Shown here: one piece after another, positions 7,267-15,584 of the stretch
Layout of the letters: each line of letters opens with the position of its first letter
Numbering within the stretch: the first letter of the stretch is position 1
Assembly (NCBI RefSeq): GCF_005434945.1
Contig: NZ_SKCH01000030.1
Coordinates: forward strand, 1-42,651
Reading direction: 5' to 3'
Length of the DNA: 42,651 nucleotides
DNA from: Prescottella subtropica
GTDB lineage: Bacteria > Actinomycetota > Actinomycetes > Mycobacteriales > Mycobacteriaceae
The notes under the pieces: generated by a model
The model's database searches: none
What the model saw: only the letters and a program-made list of their open reading frames with translations
Told to the model about the DNA's origin: nothing
Made by a program: the position numbers and the translations under genes

Positions 7267-8193
7267 GTGACATCCCCGACATCCCCGCCCGCCTACGAGC
7301 TGACGCACCTGCAGGCGCTCGAGGCCGAGGCGGTCCACATCTTCCGTGAGGTCGCCGCGACGTTCGAGCGTCCCGGCCTGCTGTTCTCCGGCGGCAAGGA
7401 CTCGGTCGTGATGCTGCATCTCGCGGCCAAGGCGTTCTGGCCGGCGCGCGTGCCGCTGCCGGTGATGCACGTCGACACCGGCCACAACTTCGACGAGGTC
7501 GTCGAGTTCCGGGATCGGACCGTCGACCGTCTCGGCCTGCGCCTCGTGGTCGCGAGTGTCGAGGACGACATCGCCGCCGGCAACGTCGTCGAGGAGACGG
7601 GTCCGCGGGCGAGCCGCAATCGGCTGCAGACGCATTCGCTGCTGCGCGGTATCCGGGAGAACCGGTTCGACGCGGTGTTCGGCGGGGCCCGCCGCGACGA
7701 GGAGAAGGCCCGCGCCAAGGAACGCGTCTTCAGTTTCCGGGACGAGTTCGGGCAGTGGAATCCCAAGGCCCAGCGCCCCGAACTGTGGAGCCTGTACAAC
7801 GGCCGGCACCGCAAGGGTGAACACATCCGGGTGTTCCCGCTGTCCAACTGGACCGAACTCGACATCTGGCAGTACATCGCGGAGGAGAACATCGAGCTGC
7901 CGGACATCTACTACGCGCACCGGCGCCGGGTCGTCGAACGTGACGGAATGCTGTTGGCGCACACCCGGTTCCTGACGCTCCTTCCAGGCGAAGAGTCCCG
8001 GGAGGAACTCGTCAGATTCCGCACCGTCGGCGACGCCACCTGCACCGGCTGCGTCGAATCGAGTGCAGCGACCGCCGACGAGGTCGTGACCGAGGTCGCG
8101 GCCAGTCGCATCACCGAACGGGGCGCCACCCGCGCCGACGACCGGATCTCCGAGGCCGGCATGGAAGATCGCAAGAAGGAGGGGTACTTCTGA
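7267..8193 (+). CDS. cysD: Sulfate adenylyltransferase subunit 2 (ATP sulfurylase small subunit)
   Basis: CysD condenses ATP with sulfate to adenosine 5'-phosphosulfate (APS), driven by GTP hydrolysis in its partner CysN. The PP-loop motif SGGKDSVV lies at residues 41-48 after LLF, followed by the family segments VPLPVMHVDTGHNFDEVVEF, FGGARRDEEKARAKERVFSF and SNWTELDIWQYI. The product ends MEDRKKEGYF, the usual CysD terminus. I chose GTG 7267 because GGAGGAG (7254-7260) is six bases upstream; this gives 308 residues, normal for the family. Longer in-frame starts would run through the promoter and operators. The TGA overlaps the cysNC ATG by one base. In M. tuberculosis cysDN also lies a few genes before argS, so this position looks ancestral. 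Confidence 0.97.
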   Translation: MTSPTSPPAYELTHLQALEAEAVHIFREVAATFERPGLLFSGGKDSVVMLHLAAKAFWPARVPLPVMHVDTGHNFDEVVEFRDRTVDRLGLRLVVASVEDDIAAGNVVEETGPRASRNRLQTHSLLRGIRENRFDAVFGGARRDEEKARAKERVFSFRDEFGQWNPKAQRPELWSLYNGRHRKGEHIRVFPLSNWTELDIWQYIAEENIELPDIYYAHRRRVVERDGMLLAHTRFLTLLPGEESREELVRFRTVGDATCTGCVESSAATADEVVTEVAASRITERGATRADDRISEAGMEDRKKEGYF

Positions 8194-10049
8194 TGGTGCA
8201 CACCCGGCAACTACTGCGCGTCGCGACCGCGGGCAGCGTCGACGACGGCAAGTCCACCCTCATCGGACGGCTGCTGTACGACTCCAAGTCGATCTTCGAG
8301 GACCAGCTCGAGGCTGTCGAACGCAGCAGCCGTGACCGCGGCGCCGAGCACACCGACCTGGCGTTGCTCACCGACGGGCTGCGTGCCGAACGCGAGCAGG
8401 GCATCACGATCGACGTCGCGTACCGCTACTTCGCGACGCCGCAGCGCAAGTTCATCATCGCCGACACCCCCGGCCACGAGCAGTACACCCGCAACATGGT
8501 CACCGGGGCGTCGACGGCGGACCTCGCGCTGATCCTCGTCGACGCCCGCAAGGGCATCCTCGAGCAGACCCGTCGGCACGCGTTCCTGTCCACGCTGCTC
8601 GGCATCCCGCACCTGGTGCTGTGCGTCAACAAGATGGACCTCGTCGACTGGTCGCAGGAACGGTTCGAGGAGATCAAGGACGAGTTCGCGCAGTTCGCCA
8701 CCAAGCTCGACGTCCGTGACCTCACGTTCGTCCCGGTGTCGGCGCTCGAGGGCGACAACATCGTCACCCGCACCGAGAACATGCCGTGGTACGAGGGGTC
8801 GTCGCTGCTGCACCACCTCGAGGAGGTGCACATCGGCTCCGACCGCAACCTCATCGACGCCCGACTGCCCGTGCAGTACGTGATCCGCCCGCACCAGCAG
8901 ACCGATGCCGACCTGCACGACTTCCGCGGCTACGCCGGCACCGTCGCGAGCGGCGTGTTCAAGCCGGGCGACGAGGTGGTCGCGTTGCCGTCCGGGTTCA
9001 CCTCGACCATCTCGGCGATCTGGGGGCCGGGCGGGCAGCCCGTCACCGAGGCGTTCGCGCCGTCCGCGGTGTGCGTGCAACTCGCCGATGAGATCGACAT
9101 CAGCCGCGGCGACACCCTGTGCCGGCCGAACAACCGGCCGCTCGTCGGGCAGGAACTCGACGCGATGGTGTGCTGGCTCACCGAGGCGTCGTCGCTGCGA
9201 CCCGACGCCCGCTACACCGTCCTGCACACCACCCGTGCCACCAAGGCGCAGGTCGCGCGGCTCGACTACCGGCTCGACGTCAACACCCTGCACCGCGACG
9301 AGACGGCACAGTCGCTGTCGCTCAACGAGATCGGACGCATCCAGCTGCGCACTCAGCAGCCGCTGATGTTCGACCCGTACCGACGCAACCGGGTCACCGG
9401 CAGTTTCCTGCTGGTCGACGACGCCACCGGCAACACCGTCGCCGCCGGCATGATCACCGGGCCGACCCTGTCGGACTCGAAGGTGGTGTGGCACGCGGCC
9501 GCCGTCTCCCGCGACGAACGCGCCACCCGCGGCACGACGGTGTGGCTGACGGGACTGTCCGCGTCCGGGAAGTCCACGGTGGCAGTCGAACTCGAACGAC
9601 GCCTCATCGCCGCCGGGGTACCCGCCTACCGGCTCGACGGCGACAACCTGCGGCACGGGCTCAACGCCGACCTCGGGTTCGGGGCACAGGATCGTGCCGA
9701 GAACGTCCGCCGGGTCGGGGCCGTCGCGCACCTGCTCGCCGACGCCGGACTAGTCGCGGTCGCGTCCCTCATCAGCCCGTACCAGGAGGATCGGGAGAAG
9801 GTGCGACGCCTGCACGAGGAGGCCGGACTGCCGTTCGTCGAGGTGTTCGTCGACACCCCGCTCGCACAGTGCGAGGCCCGCGACCCCAAGGGCATGTACG
9901 CCAAGGCGCGCGCGGGGGAGATCACCGGGTTCACCGGTGTCGACGACCCGTACGAGGCCCCCGGGAACGCCGAGGTGGTGCTGCGCCCCGACGATGGCGA
10001 TCCGGTCGCGCAGGCCGCGAAGATCATGGAGTATCTGGGGCTGTGCTGA
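8193..10049 (+). CDS. cysNC: Bifunctional sulfate adenylyltransferase GTPase subunit / APS kinase (CysN-CysC fusion)
   Basis: The 618-residue protein joins the CysN GTPase and CysC APS kinase, so the operon makes PAPS, the sulfo donor, in one complex. CysN covers roughly residues 1-445: P-loop GSVDDGKST (14-22), DTPGHEQYTRNM from Asp91, NKMD (146-149) and EF-Tu-like barrels. CysC covers about 446-618: P-loop GLSASGKST (454-462), the APS region LDGDNLRHGLNADLGF and the segment ISPYQEDREKVRRLHEEAGL. Size equals the mycobacterial fusion. The kinase P-loop is intact, so PAPS rather than only APS is expected. It starts on the cysD stop (TGATG) and its own stop overlaps the cysQ start. Confidence 0.97.
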   Translation: MVHTRQLLRVATAGSVDDGKSTLIGRLLYDSKSIFEDQLEAVERSSRDRGAEHTDLALLTDGLRAEREQGITIDVAYRYFATPQRKFIIADTPGHEQYTRNMVTGASTADLALILVDARKGILEQTRRHAFLSTLLGIPHLVLCVNKMDLVDWSQERFEEIKDEFAQFATKLDVRDLTFVPVSALEGDNIVTRTENMPWYEGSSLLHHLEEVHIGSDRNLIDARLPVQYVIRPHQQTDADLHDFRGYAGTVASGVFKPGDEVVALPSGFTSTISAIWGPGGQPVTEAFAPSAVCVQLADEIDISRGDTLCRPNNRPLVGQELDAMVCWLTEASSLRPDARYTVLHTTRATKAQVARLDYRLDVNTLHRDETAQSLSLNEIGRIQLRTQQPLMFDPYRRNRVTGSFLLVDDATGNTVAAGMITGPTLSDSKVVWHAAAVSRDERATRGTTVWLTGLSASGKSTVAVELERRLIAAGVPAYRLDGDNLRHGLNADLGFGAQDRAENVRRVGAVAHLLADAGLVAVASLISPYQEDREKVRRLHEEAGLPFVEVFVDTPLAQCEARDPKGMYAKARAGEITGFTGVDDPYEAPGNAEVVLRPDDGDPVAQAAKIMEYLGLC

Positions 10050-11173
10050 CCGACACCGAACTGGCCGCCGACCTCGCCGCCCGCGCCGGCACCCTGCTGC
10101 TCGAGTTGCGGTCCCGCGAACTGGGGGAGACGCCGCTCGACCCGGCCGCAGCCAAGGCACTGAGCCGCCACGGCGACCACGCCGCGAACACCCTGCTGCT
10201 CGCGGAACTCGCGGCGGCCCGCCCCGGCGACGCCGTCCTGTCCGAGGAATCCGCGGACGACGCTGCCCGCCTGGACAATCCGCGGGTATGGATCATCGAT
10301 CCGCTCGACGGGTCCCGCGAGTACGGGCTGCCCGGACGCGCCGACTGGGCCGTGCACGTCGCGCTGTGGGAGCGTGACGGGGAACGGGGCAGCGGCATCA
10401 CCGCGGCCGCCGTCGCGCAACCCGCACGAGACGAGGTGTACGTCAGCGGCGTCACCCGGGCAGCGACCACATACAGGGACCGCCCGCGGATCGTGGTGAG
10501 CGACAGTCGTCCCCCCGACTTCGCGGCCGAACTGGCCCGGAAAGTCGACGGCGAGATCGTGCCGATGGGATCGGCGGGGGCGAAGGCGATGGCCGTGGTG
10601 CGCGGCGACGCCGACGCCTACGTGCACGCCGGCGGGCAGTGGGAGTGGGATTCGGCGGCCCCGGTCGGGGTCGCCCTCGCCGCCGGACTGCACTGCTCCC
10701 GCATCGACGGCACCCCGTTGCGCTACAACGAGGCCCACCCGTACCTGCCGGACCTGCTGATCTGTCGCCCCGACCTGGCGCAGCCACTGCTCGACGGGAT
10801 CGCCGAGCTCACCGGCACGGCACCGCAGGACAGCCCCCGGGTCGCGATGGCCCGCGAATACGTCCGCGCCCTCGTCACCCACGACGCGAGCAAGGTGCGA
10901 CTCGCCCGGCACTGCCGCCGCTTCGAGAACGGGCAGGCCACCGGCGAGTCCGGCGACGAGATCCGCGGAATGCTCGAGACCGGGGCGCAGTACCGGCCCA
11001 TCACCGGTGTCCGCGACCTCGAGTTCCACGAGTGGGGCACGGACGTCGTCGCCCGCTTCCTGCTCGACATGACCGCCGGCCACGACACGCTGACGGTCGC
11101 GATCACGGAGCACTTCGCGATCGGCGGCGCCGAGATCGACGCGGTCACCGCGGTCATCGAACCACCGCGGTGA
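10043..11173 (+). CDS. cysQ: CysQ-type PAP phosphatase fused to a C-terminal NTF2/SnoaL-like domain
   Basis: Residues 1 to ~262 are a Mg-dependent inositol-monophosphatase-fold phosphatase. Metal ligands are visible in VLSEES (Glu68, Glu69), DPLDGS (from Asp86) and WEWDSAAP (Asp203). CysQ converts PAP, the sulfotransferase by-product, to AMP and can reverse PAPS build-up. The protein does not stop there: residues ~263-376 (VAMAREYVRALVTHDASKVR, HCRRFENGQATGESGDEIRG, EFHEWGTDVVARFLLDM) look like an NTF2/SnoaL-like (DUF8021-type) domain. Plain CysQ is about 250-270 residues, so the 376-residue form is unusual. I chose GTG 10043, which overlaps the cysNC stop (GTGCTGA). The gene ends nine bases from the convergent emb stop with no terminator between. 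Confidence 0.88.
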   Translation: MLTDTELAADLAARAGTLLLELRSRELGETPLDPAAAKALSRHGDHAANTLLLAELAAARPGDAVLSEESADDAARLDNPRVWIIDPLDGSREYGLPGRADWAVHVALWERDGERGSGITAAAVAQPARDEVYVSGVTRAATTYRDRPRIVVSDSRPPDFAAELARKVDGEIVPMGSAGAKAMAVVRGDADAYVHAGGQWEWDSAAPVGVALAAGLHCSRIDGTPLRYNEAHPYLPDLLICRPDLAQPLLDGIAELTGTAPQDSPRVAMAREYVRALVTHDASKVRLARHCRRFENGQATGESGDEIRGMLETGAQYRPITGVRDLEFHEWGTDVVARFLLDMTAGHDTLTVAITEHFAIGGAEIDAVTAVIEPPR

Positions 11174-11182
11174 CCGCCGACG

Positions 11183-14100
11183 TCAGAACCGCAGCGTCAT
11201 CGGCCCCGGATTCCACAGGCCCGACCGGGATTCGGTGACGGTGGTGAGCTCCGCCGGCACCGCCGACTCGTGGCGCGGCGTGAACTGTTCGAGCTGACCC
11301 CAGTCGCGGCGCCAGTCGTGGTTCAGGTACGACGGGATCGTTCGTGCCTCGAGCAACTGGTCGGTCCAGCCGAGCGGGCCGCCACCGAAGTGGTCCTGCC
11401 ACAGGTTCGTCGAGATCGCGCCGGCACGGTCCGGCATGATCCGGAACTGCGGGACCTCCGCGACCCCACCGTGGTGGGTGAACGGCTGCTGGCACGGGAA
11501 CTGCAGGCCCACCGCCCAGTCCGCGAGGACCGGGGTGTCCGAGCCGACGACGTCGTTCAGGATCTGCGTCTGCGGCACCCGCGGGGGAGTGACGGCCAGC
11601 CACTGATCGGGGTCCCGGTTGTCGTCGGACGCGACGATACGGACCGCATCGGCCTCGATCGGCAACTGCTCCAGCGGGACCCGCAGGTTCCGCCACGACG
11701 GTGCCGGACCGATGTCGAGCGGGGCGACCTGTCCGAGGACGGTCACCGAGCCGCCCGGCTGCCGGACCCCGTACTCGACGGCCAGCTCCTGACCGGGGGT
11801 GACGATGCCGTCGGGATCGACGGTCCGGATGCGTCCGGCCGCGGCGATCGACACGAGATCGCCGCGGGTGCCGTTCTCGCCGACCGCCGGCAGCCCGTAC
11901 CAGCCGCTGACGAGGGTCGCCGCCGTCTGGTCGCCGCGGCTGTAGCTGCCGAGGACCGGGGTGGTCGCGGGATCGAGGCCGTACGGCAGGGCCACACTGC
12001 TGCGGTTGACGCCGGTCGCGCCCTCGCCGCCGCCGGTACCGGCCGAGGAGTCGGTGGCGGTGGTGTTGTCGTTCGTGTCCACGAGGTTCGGTGCCGCCGT
12101 CGACTCGTCGCCGGCGTCGGCCTTGAGGTCGGAGGCCACACCGTTCGGGGTGAACCCGGTCGACTCGGAACCGGCCAGCGCGAGCGCGACCTCCCCCGAC
12201 AGGGGACGCAGCATCGACGCATTGGGGTCCATCTCGAGCAGGACGTCGTTCGCCAGACCACAGTTCTGTCCGCGCAACGCGTCGACGTTCGAGCGGGCCA
12301 GCGAGTACGCCGGATACTGCGACACCGCGCCCTTCGCGAGCGACAGGATCTCGAACAGCACGACGGCCGCGGCCGCGATCGTCAACGGTGGCAGCGCCCA
12401 GATCCGGCGACTGCGGGAGCCCGGCGCGGGGACGGCAGATTCCCGCAGATGGCACCAGGCGGCGACCGCGAGCATGCCGATCGACCCGGCCAGCAGCAGC
12501 GTGGCGGCGCCGATCCCGCTGACCGACGGTGGCTTGTCCCACCACGGCACGCCGTACGCGGAGACGTACCACCAGCCGTTCGGGCCGTTGAACGTGATCG
12601 CGAGCAGGAACAGCACCGCGGCCGCGAACAGTGCTCGGTTCCGGGGTGACCGGAGGACCGCGGTGCCGACGGCCACCGACGCCAGGACGGCGAGAGCGCC
12701 CGCCAGACCGGCGTAGATGCCGAGATGATGCGTCCACTTGGTGGGGGTGAACATCATCAGTGCGACCGCGCCGAGGGTGATCGCGATGATCCGGCGGGAC
12801 GGCCCGGACGCGGTGCCCGGGATGCGTCCCCCGTTCCGCAGAATCGTGACGATGCCGACGACGATCGCCAGGAACATCGCGAAGATGCCGAACCGGCGGG
12901 CCAGGGAGCCGTCCGGGGCGATGTTGAGCAGCCACTGGTAGCGCAGGAACTCGGTCGTCCAGTTCTCGTTCGGACCGGCGGCGACGTGCGCGTCCTGCAT
13001 CACCGGGACCGCGGCCAACGTCTGGTCGGCGAAGATCGCGACCAGGATCGCGGTGCCGGACGCGACGATCGGCAGCAGCACCGCCGCATAGCCGACGGTT
13101 TTCGCGCGGGCGACGACGATCCGCAGCAGCGGACGCCCCCCGGCGAGCAGGGCCGCGAAACAGATGAGCCCGGACGGTCCCACCGACAGCGTCGCCGCCG
13201 CCACCAGGATCGCCACGGCCGCCGGCAGCAGCCGCCGCGTCGCGATCGCCCGCTCGATCGAGCACCACGTCAGCAGCACACCGGCCGCGACGATCGGTTC
13301 CGGGCGCAGCCCGTTGTTGTACGGCAGCCACACCGCGAGGAACCCGAGGGCGCCGGTCCACAGCGCCAGCCGGCTCGTACGTGCCGCGACACCCAGACGC
13401 GGCACCACCTCACGGCTGAGCACCATCCAGGTCACGATGCCCGCCAGCAGTGCCGGCAGCCGCACCCAGATGCTCGCGCTCCAGATGTCGTCGAGCAGAC
13501 CGAAGATCTGGTAGTAGGGGGTGCCGAACGGGGTCTCGGGCACCCCGAAGTAGCGGAAGTAGTTCGACATGTAACCCGACGACTGCGCCGACCGGGCCAT
13601 CGTGAACTGGTAGCCGTCGTCGGCGGTGGTCGCACCGATGAAATGCCACAGCACGAGCGTGCCGATCACGGCGGCGTCGACACGCCCGAACCGCCACCAG
13701 CGGGAGGGCAGGAACCGGCGGGACCGGCGGCCGTCCGCGCAGTCGATGCGATGCAGCGCCACCAGACTCAGCAGTGTCGCCAGGACGGCGACGATCATCG
13801 CGACCAGCTTGATCGCGGTCGGTGACGACGAGAACCGGGTATCGAGTTCGGCGTGCACCGACAACCCGGCCGGGGCTGCACCGTCGAGATCGGTGAAGAC
13901 CCCGACCATCTGCGGGCGGACGTCACCGTCGACGGTCTTCGTCGCAGCCGACTCGGTGACCGACGAACCGGTGATCGACGCGACGGTGCGGGTCGCGTCC
14001 GACGAGATCTCCACCGCACAGTCCGGGCCGGACAGCTGCGACAGCGGCACCGACAGCAGCGACGTGTCCCGCAGGATCACCTCGAACCGTGCGGGCGCGT

Positions 14101-14488
14101 CGTCCGTCGCGGCCACCGTCCTCGCGACGAGACCGTACTTCTCGGCACCGGGTGCCCCACCCGGCATCGTCGAGGCGACCAGGCCGCCGGAGGAGAGACC
14201 GCGGACCGTCGCGCACGGAATCCGCGCATCCAGCGACATCGGCGCATACGACACCAGCGGCGCCTGCACACTCGTCGTGACATCGTTCTGCGGCCACGAC
14301 AGCGACGACTGCTCCTGCTGCACCGGTAGCAGCGGGATCGCCACCGCGCACAGCACACCGATCACCGCCGCGACGATCGCGACCAGGCGGGCACGGCGCA
14401 GATCCCACCACGACGGGTGCCCGTCGTTCGTCGGTTCCGGTTGTCTCTTCACGGGCAGCGGTTGCGTCCCCACCATGCTGTCGACCAC
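11183..14488 (-). CDS. Emb-family arabinosyltransferase (EmbA/B/C type)
   Basis: A very large membrane glycosyltransferase of the GT-C fold that adds arabinofuranose from decaprenyl-phosphoryl-arabinose to arabinogalactan or lipoarabinomannan. An N-terminal membrane segment (RLVAIVAAVIGVLCAVAIPL) precedes an extracytoplasmic domain. The catalytic acidic pair is in TTADDGYQFT (Asp290-Asp291). Many membrane helices follow, then a long C-terminal carbohydrate-binding-like domain ending SGLWNPGPMTLRF. Length (~1100) matches Emb proteins. The start is uncertain: the ATG at 14533 overlaps the divergent gene's start codon; I prefer GTG 14488 because TACCAT (14502-14497) lies eight bases before it, fitting a leaderless transcript; ATG 14476 is also possible. 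It is a lone copy here; EmbA, B or C cannot be decided. Confidence 0.9.
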   Translation of the reverse strand: MVDSMVGTQPLPVKRQPEPTNDGHPSWWDLRRARLVAIVAAVIGVLCAVAIPLLPVQQEQSSLSWPQNDVTTSVQAPLVSYAPMSLDARIPCATVRGLSSGGLVASTMPGGAPGAEKYGLVARTVAATDDAPARFEVILRDTSLLSVPLSQLSGPDCAVEISSDATRTVASITGSSVTESAATKTVDGDVRPQMVGVFTDLDGAAPAGLSVHAELDTRFSSSPTAIKLVAMIVAVLATLLSLVALHRIDCADGRRSRRFLPSRWWRFGRVDAAVIGTLVLWHFIGATTADDGYQFTMARSAQSSGYMSNYFRYFGVPETPFGTPYYQIFGLLDDIWSASIWVRLPALLAGIVTWMVLSREVVPRLGVAARTSRLALWTGALGFLAVWLPYNNGLRPEPIVAAGVLLTWCSIERAIATRRLLPAAVAILVAAATLSVGPSGLICFAALLAGGRPLLRIVVARAKTVGYAAVLLPIVASGTAILVAIFADQTLAAVPVMQDAHVAAGPNENWTTEFLRYQWLLNIAPDGSLARRFGIFAMFLAIVVGIVTILRNGGRIPGTASGPSRRIIAITLGAVALMMFTPTKWTHHLGIYAGLAGALAVLASVAVGTAVLRSPRNRALFAAAVLFLLAITFNGPNGWWYVSAYGVPWWDKPPSVSGIGAATLLLAGSIGMLAVAAWCHLRESAVPAPGSRSRRIWALPPLTIAAAAVVLFEILSLAKGAVSQYPAYSLARSNVDALRGQNCGLANDVLLEMDPNASMLRPLSGEVALALAGSESTGFTPNGVASDLKADAGDESTAAPNLVDTNDNTTATDSSAGTGGGEGATGVNRSSVALPYGLDPATTPVLGSYSRGDQTAATLVSGWYGLPAVGENGTRGDLVSIAAAGRIRTVDPDGIVTPGQELAVEYGVRQPGGSVTVLGQVAPLDIGPAPSWRNLRVPLEQLPIEADAVRIVASDDNRDPDQWLAVTPPRVPQTQILNDVVGSDTPVLADWAVGLQFPCQQPFTHHGGVAEVPQFRIMPDRAGAISTNLWQDHFGGGPLGWTDQLLEARTIPSYLNHDWRRDWGQLEQFTPRHESAVPAELTTVTESRSGLWNPGPMTLRF

Positions 14489-14496
14489 GAGAAGCG

Positions 14497-14502
14497 ATGG
14501 TA
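14497..14502 (-). promoter_or_regulatory. -10 element of the emb gene (leaderless start)
   Basis: TACCAT on the leftward strand fits TANNNT and ends eight bases before the GTG at 14488, so transcription would begin at or next to the start codon. No Shine-Dalgarno precedes the candidate starts. Inference from spacing. Confidence 0.4.
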
Positions 14503-14531
14503 ACGGCAATCCACCCGGTAGAAATTCGTGC

Positions 14532-15566
14532 ATGAAGGTCTACACCGGAACCGATGCCGCAGCCGATCTCGCCACCGTCGCCGCCACGGCCCGCCGCGCG
14601 GAGGCCGCCGGATACGACGGCCTGCACGTTTCCGAAACCGTGCACGACCCGTTCCTGCTCGCCCTCGCCGCTCTGCAGGCAACCGAACGGATCACGGTCC
14701 GCACCTCCGTTGCGCTGGCGTTCGTCCGCAGCCCGGTCGCGGTCGCCTACACCGCGTGGGACCTGGCGGCAATGTCCGGCGGACGCTTCCACCTGGGTCT
14801 CGGCAGCCAGATCCGGCAGAACATCGAGGAGAGGTATGCGGCGTCGTGGTCGGCGCCTGCACCCCGCATGCGCGAGTACGTCCGCACACTCCGGGCGGTG
14901 TTCGAGACGTTCCGCACAGGCGAGTTGGTGCCGGAGGTCGGGGAGCACTACCGGTTCACCCGGATGCAGCCGTACTTCAACCCTGGACCGGACGCCGACA
15001 CGCCGGCACCCCCGATCTACCTCGGCGGCGTCGGACGACGCATGTGCACGGTCGCGGGGGAAACCGCGGACGGGCTGATCACCCACCCCACCAACACCGA
15101 CACCCGCTACCTCGTCGACGAGTGCCTGCCCGCACTGCAGACCGGGGCCGGTGCCCGACCGCTCGACACGTTCGAGGTGGTGGCGGGACTGCAGGTGGTC
15201 ACCGGCGCCACCGACGACGCCGTCACCGCCGAACGCGAACGCCGCCGCCGACTGTTCGCGTTCCTCTACTCCACCCCCGCCTACCGCGGCGCCCTCGAAC
15301 GGCACGGCCACCCGGACCTGCAGGACACGCTCGCGGACCTCGTCCGACACGACCGCTGGGACCGACTCCGCGACGTCGTCACCGACGACATCCTCGGGAC
15401 GTTGGTGCCCACCGCCCGCTACGACCGCCTCGCCGACGTGATCCGCGAACGCCTCGAACCGGTCCGCGCGTTCGGCGTGTCGACCGGGGTGACCCTCGCA
15501 TTGCCGGAGAATCCGGACCACGACCGGTTCGTCGCCGACGTCGTCGCCGAACTGCAGCAGATGTAG
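14532..15566 (+). CDS. F420-dependent LLM-class oxidoreductase
   Basis: The 344-residue protein is a luciferase-like (TIM-barrel) oxidoreductase, probably of the TIGR03617 F420-dependent group. Typical segments are the start MKVYTGTDAAADLATVAATA, then AAGYDGLHVSETVHDPFLL, ITVRTSVALAFVRSPVAVAY, WDLAAMSGGRFHLGLGSQI and PIYLGGVGRRMCTVAGETAD. Such enzymes use reduced F420 to reduce or oxidise varied substrates; the substrate is unknown. No signal peptide. The ATG lacks a ribosome site, and TAGAAA (14519-14524) seven bases upstream suggests a leaderless message. The start codon overlaps the longest possible start of the divergent emb gene. A membrane protein follows after 18 bases and may be co-transcribed. 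Confidence 0.9.
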   Translation: MKVYTGTDAAADLATVAATARRAEAAGYDGLHVSETVHDPFLLALAALQATERITVRTSVALAFVRSPVAVAYTAWDLAAMSGGRFHLGLGSQIRQNIEERYAASWSAPAPRMREYVRTLRAVFETFRTGELVPEVGEHYRFTRMQPYFNPGPDADTPAPPIYLGGVGRRMCTVAGETADGLITHPTNTDTRYLVDECLPALQTGAGARPLDTFEVVAGLQVVTGATDDAVTAERERRRRLFAFLYSTPAYRGALERHGHPDLQDTLADLVRHDRWDRLRDVVTDDILGTLVPTARYDRLADVIRERLEPVRAFGVSTGVTLALPENPDHDRFVADVVAELQQM

Positions 15567-15584
15567 ACCGGAAGAGGTGCGGAA

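Noticed and set aside
8211-9731. A 506-codon leftward open frame opposite cysNC
   Set aside because: The plus-strand CysNC reading has every catalytic motif; the antisense product has no recognisable family.
9119-10042. A reading frame that would fuse about 300 extra residues to CysQ
   Set aside because: The extension is Arg/Pro-rich out-of-frame cysNC sequence. The GTG at 10043 overlapping the cysNC stop is the natural start.
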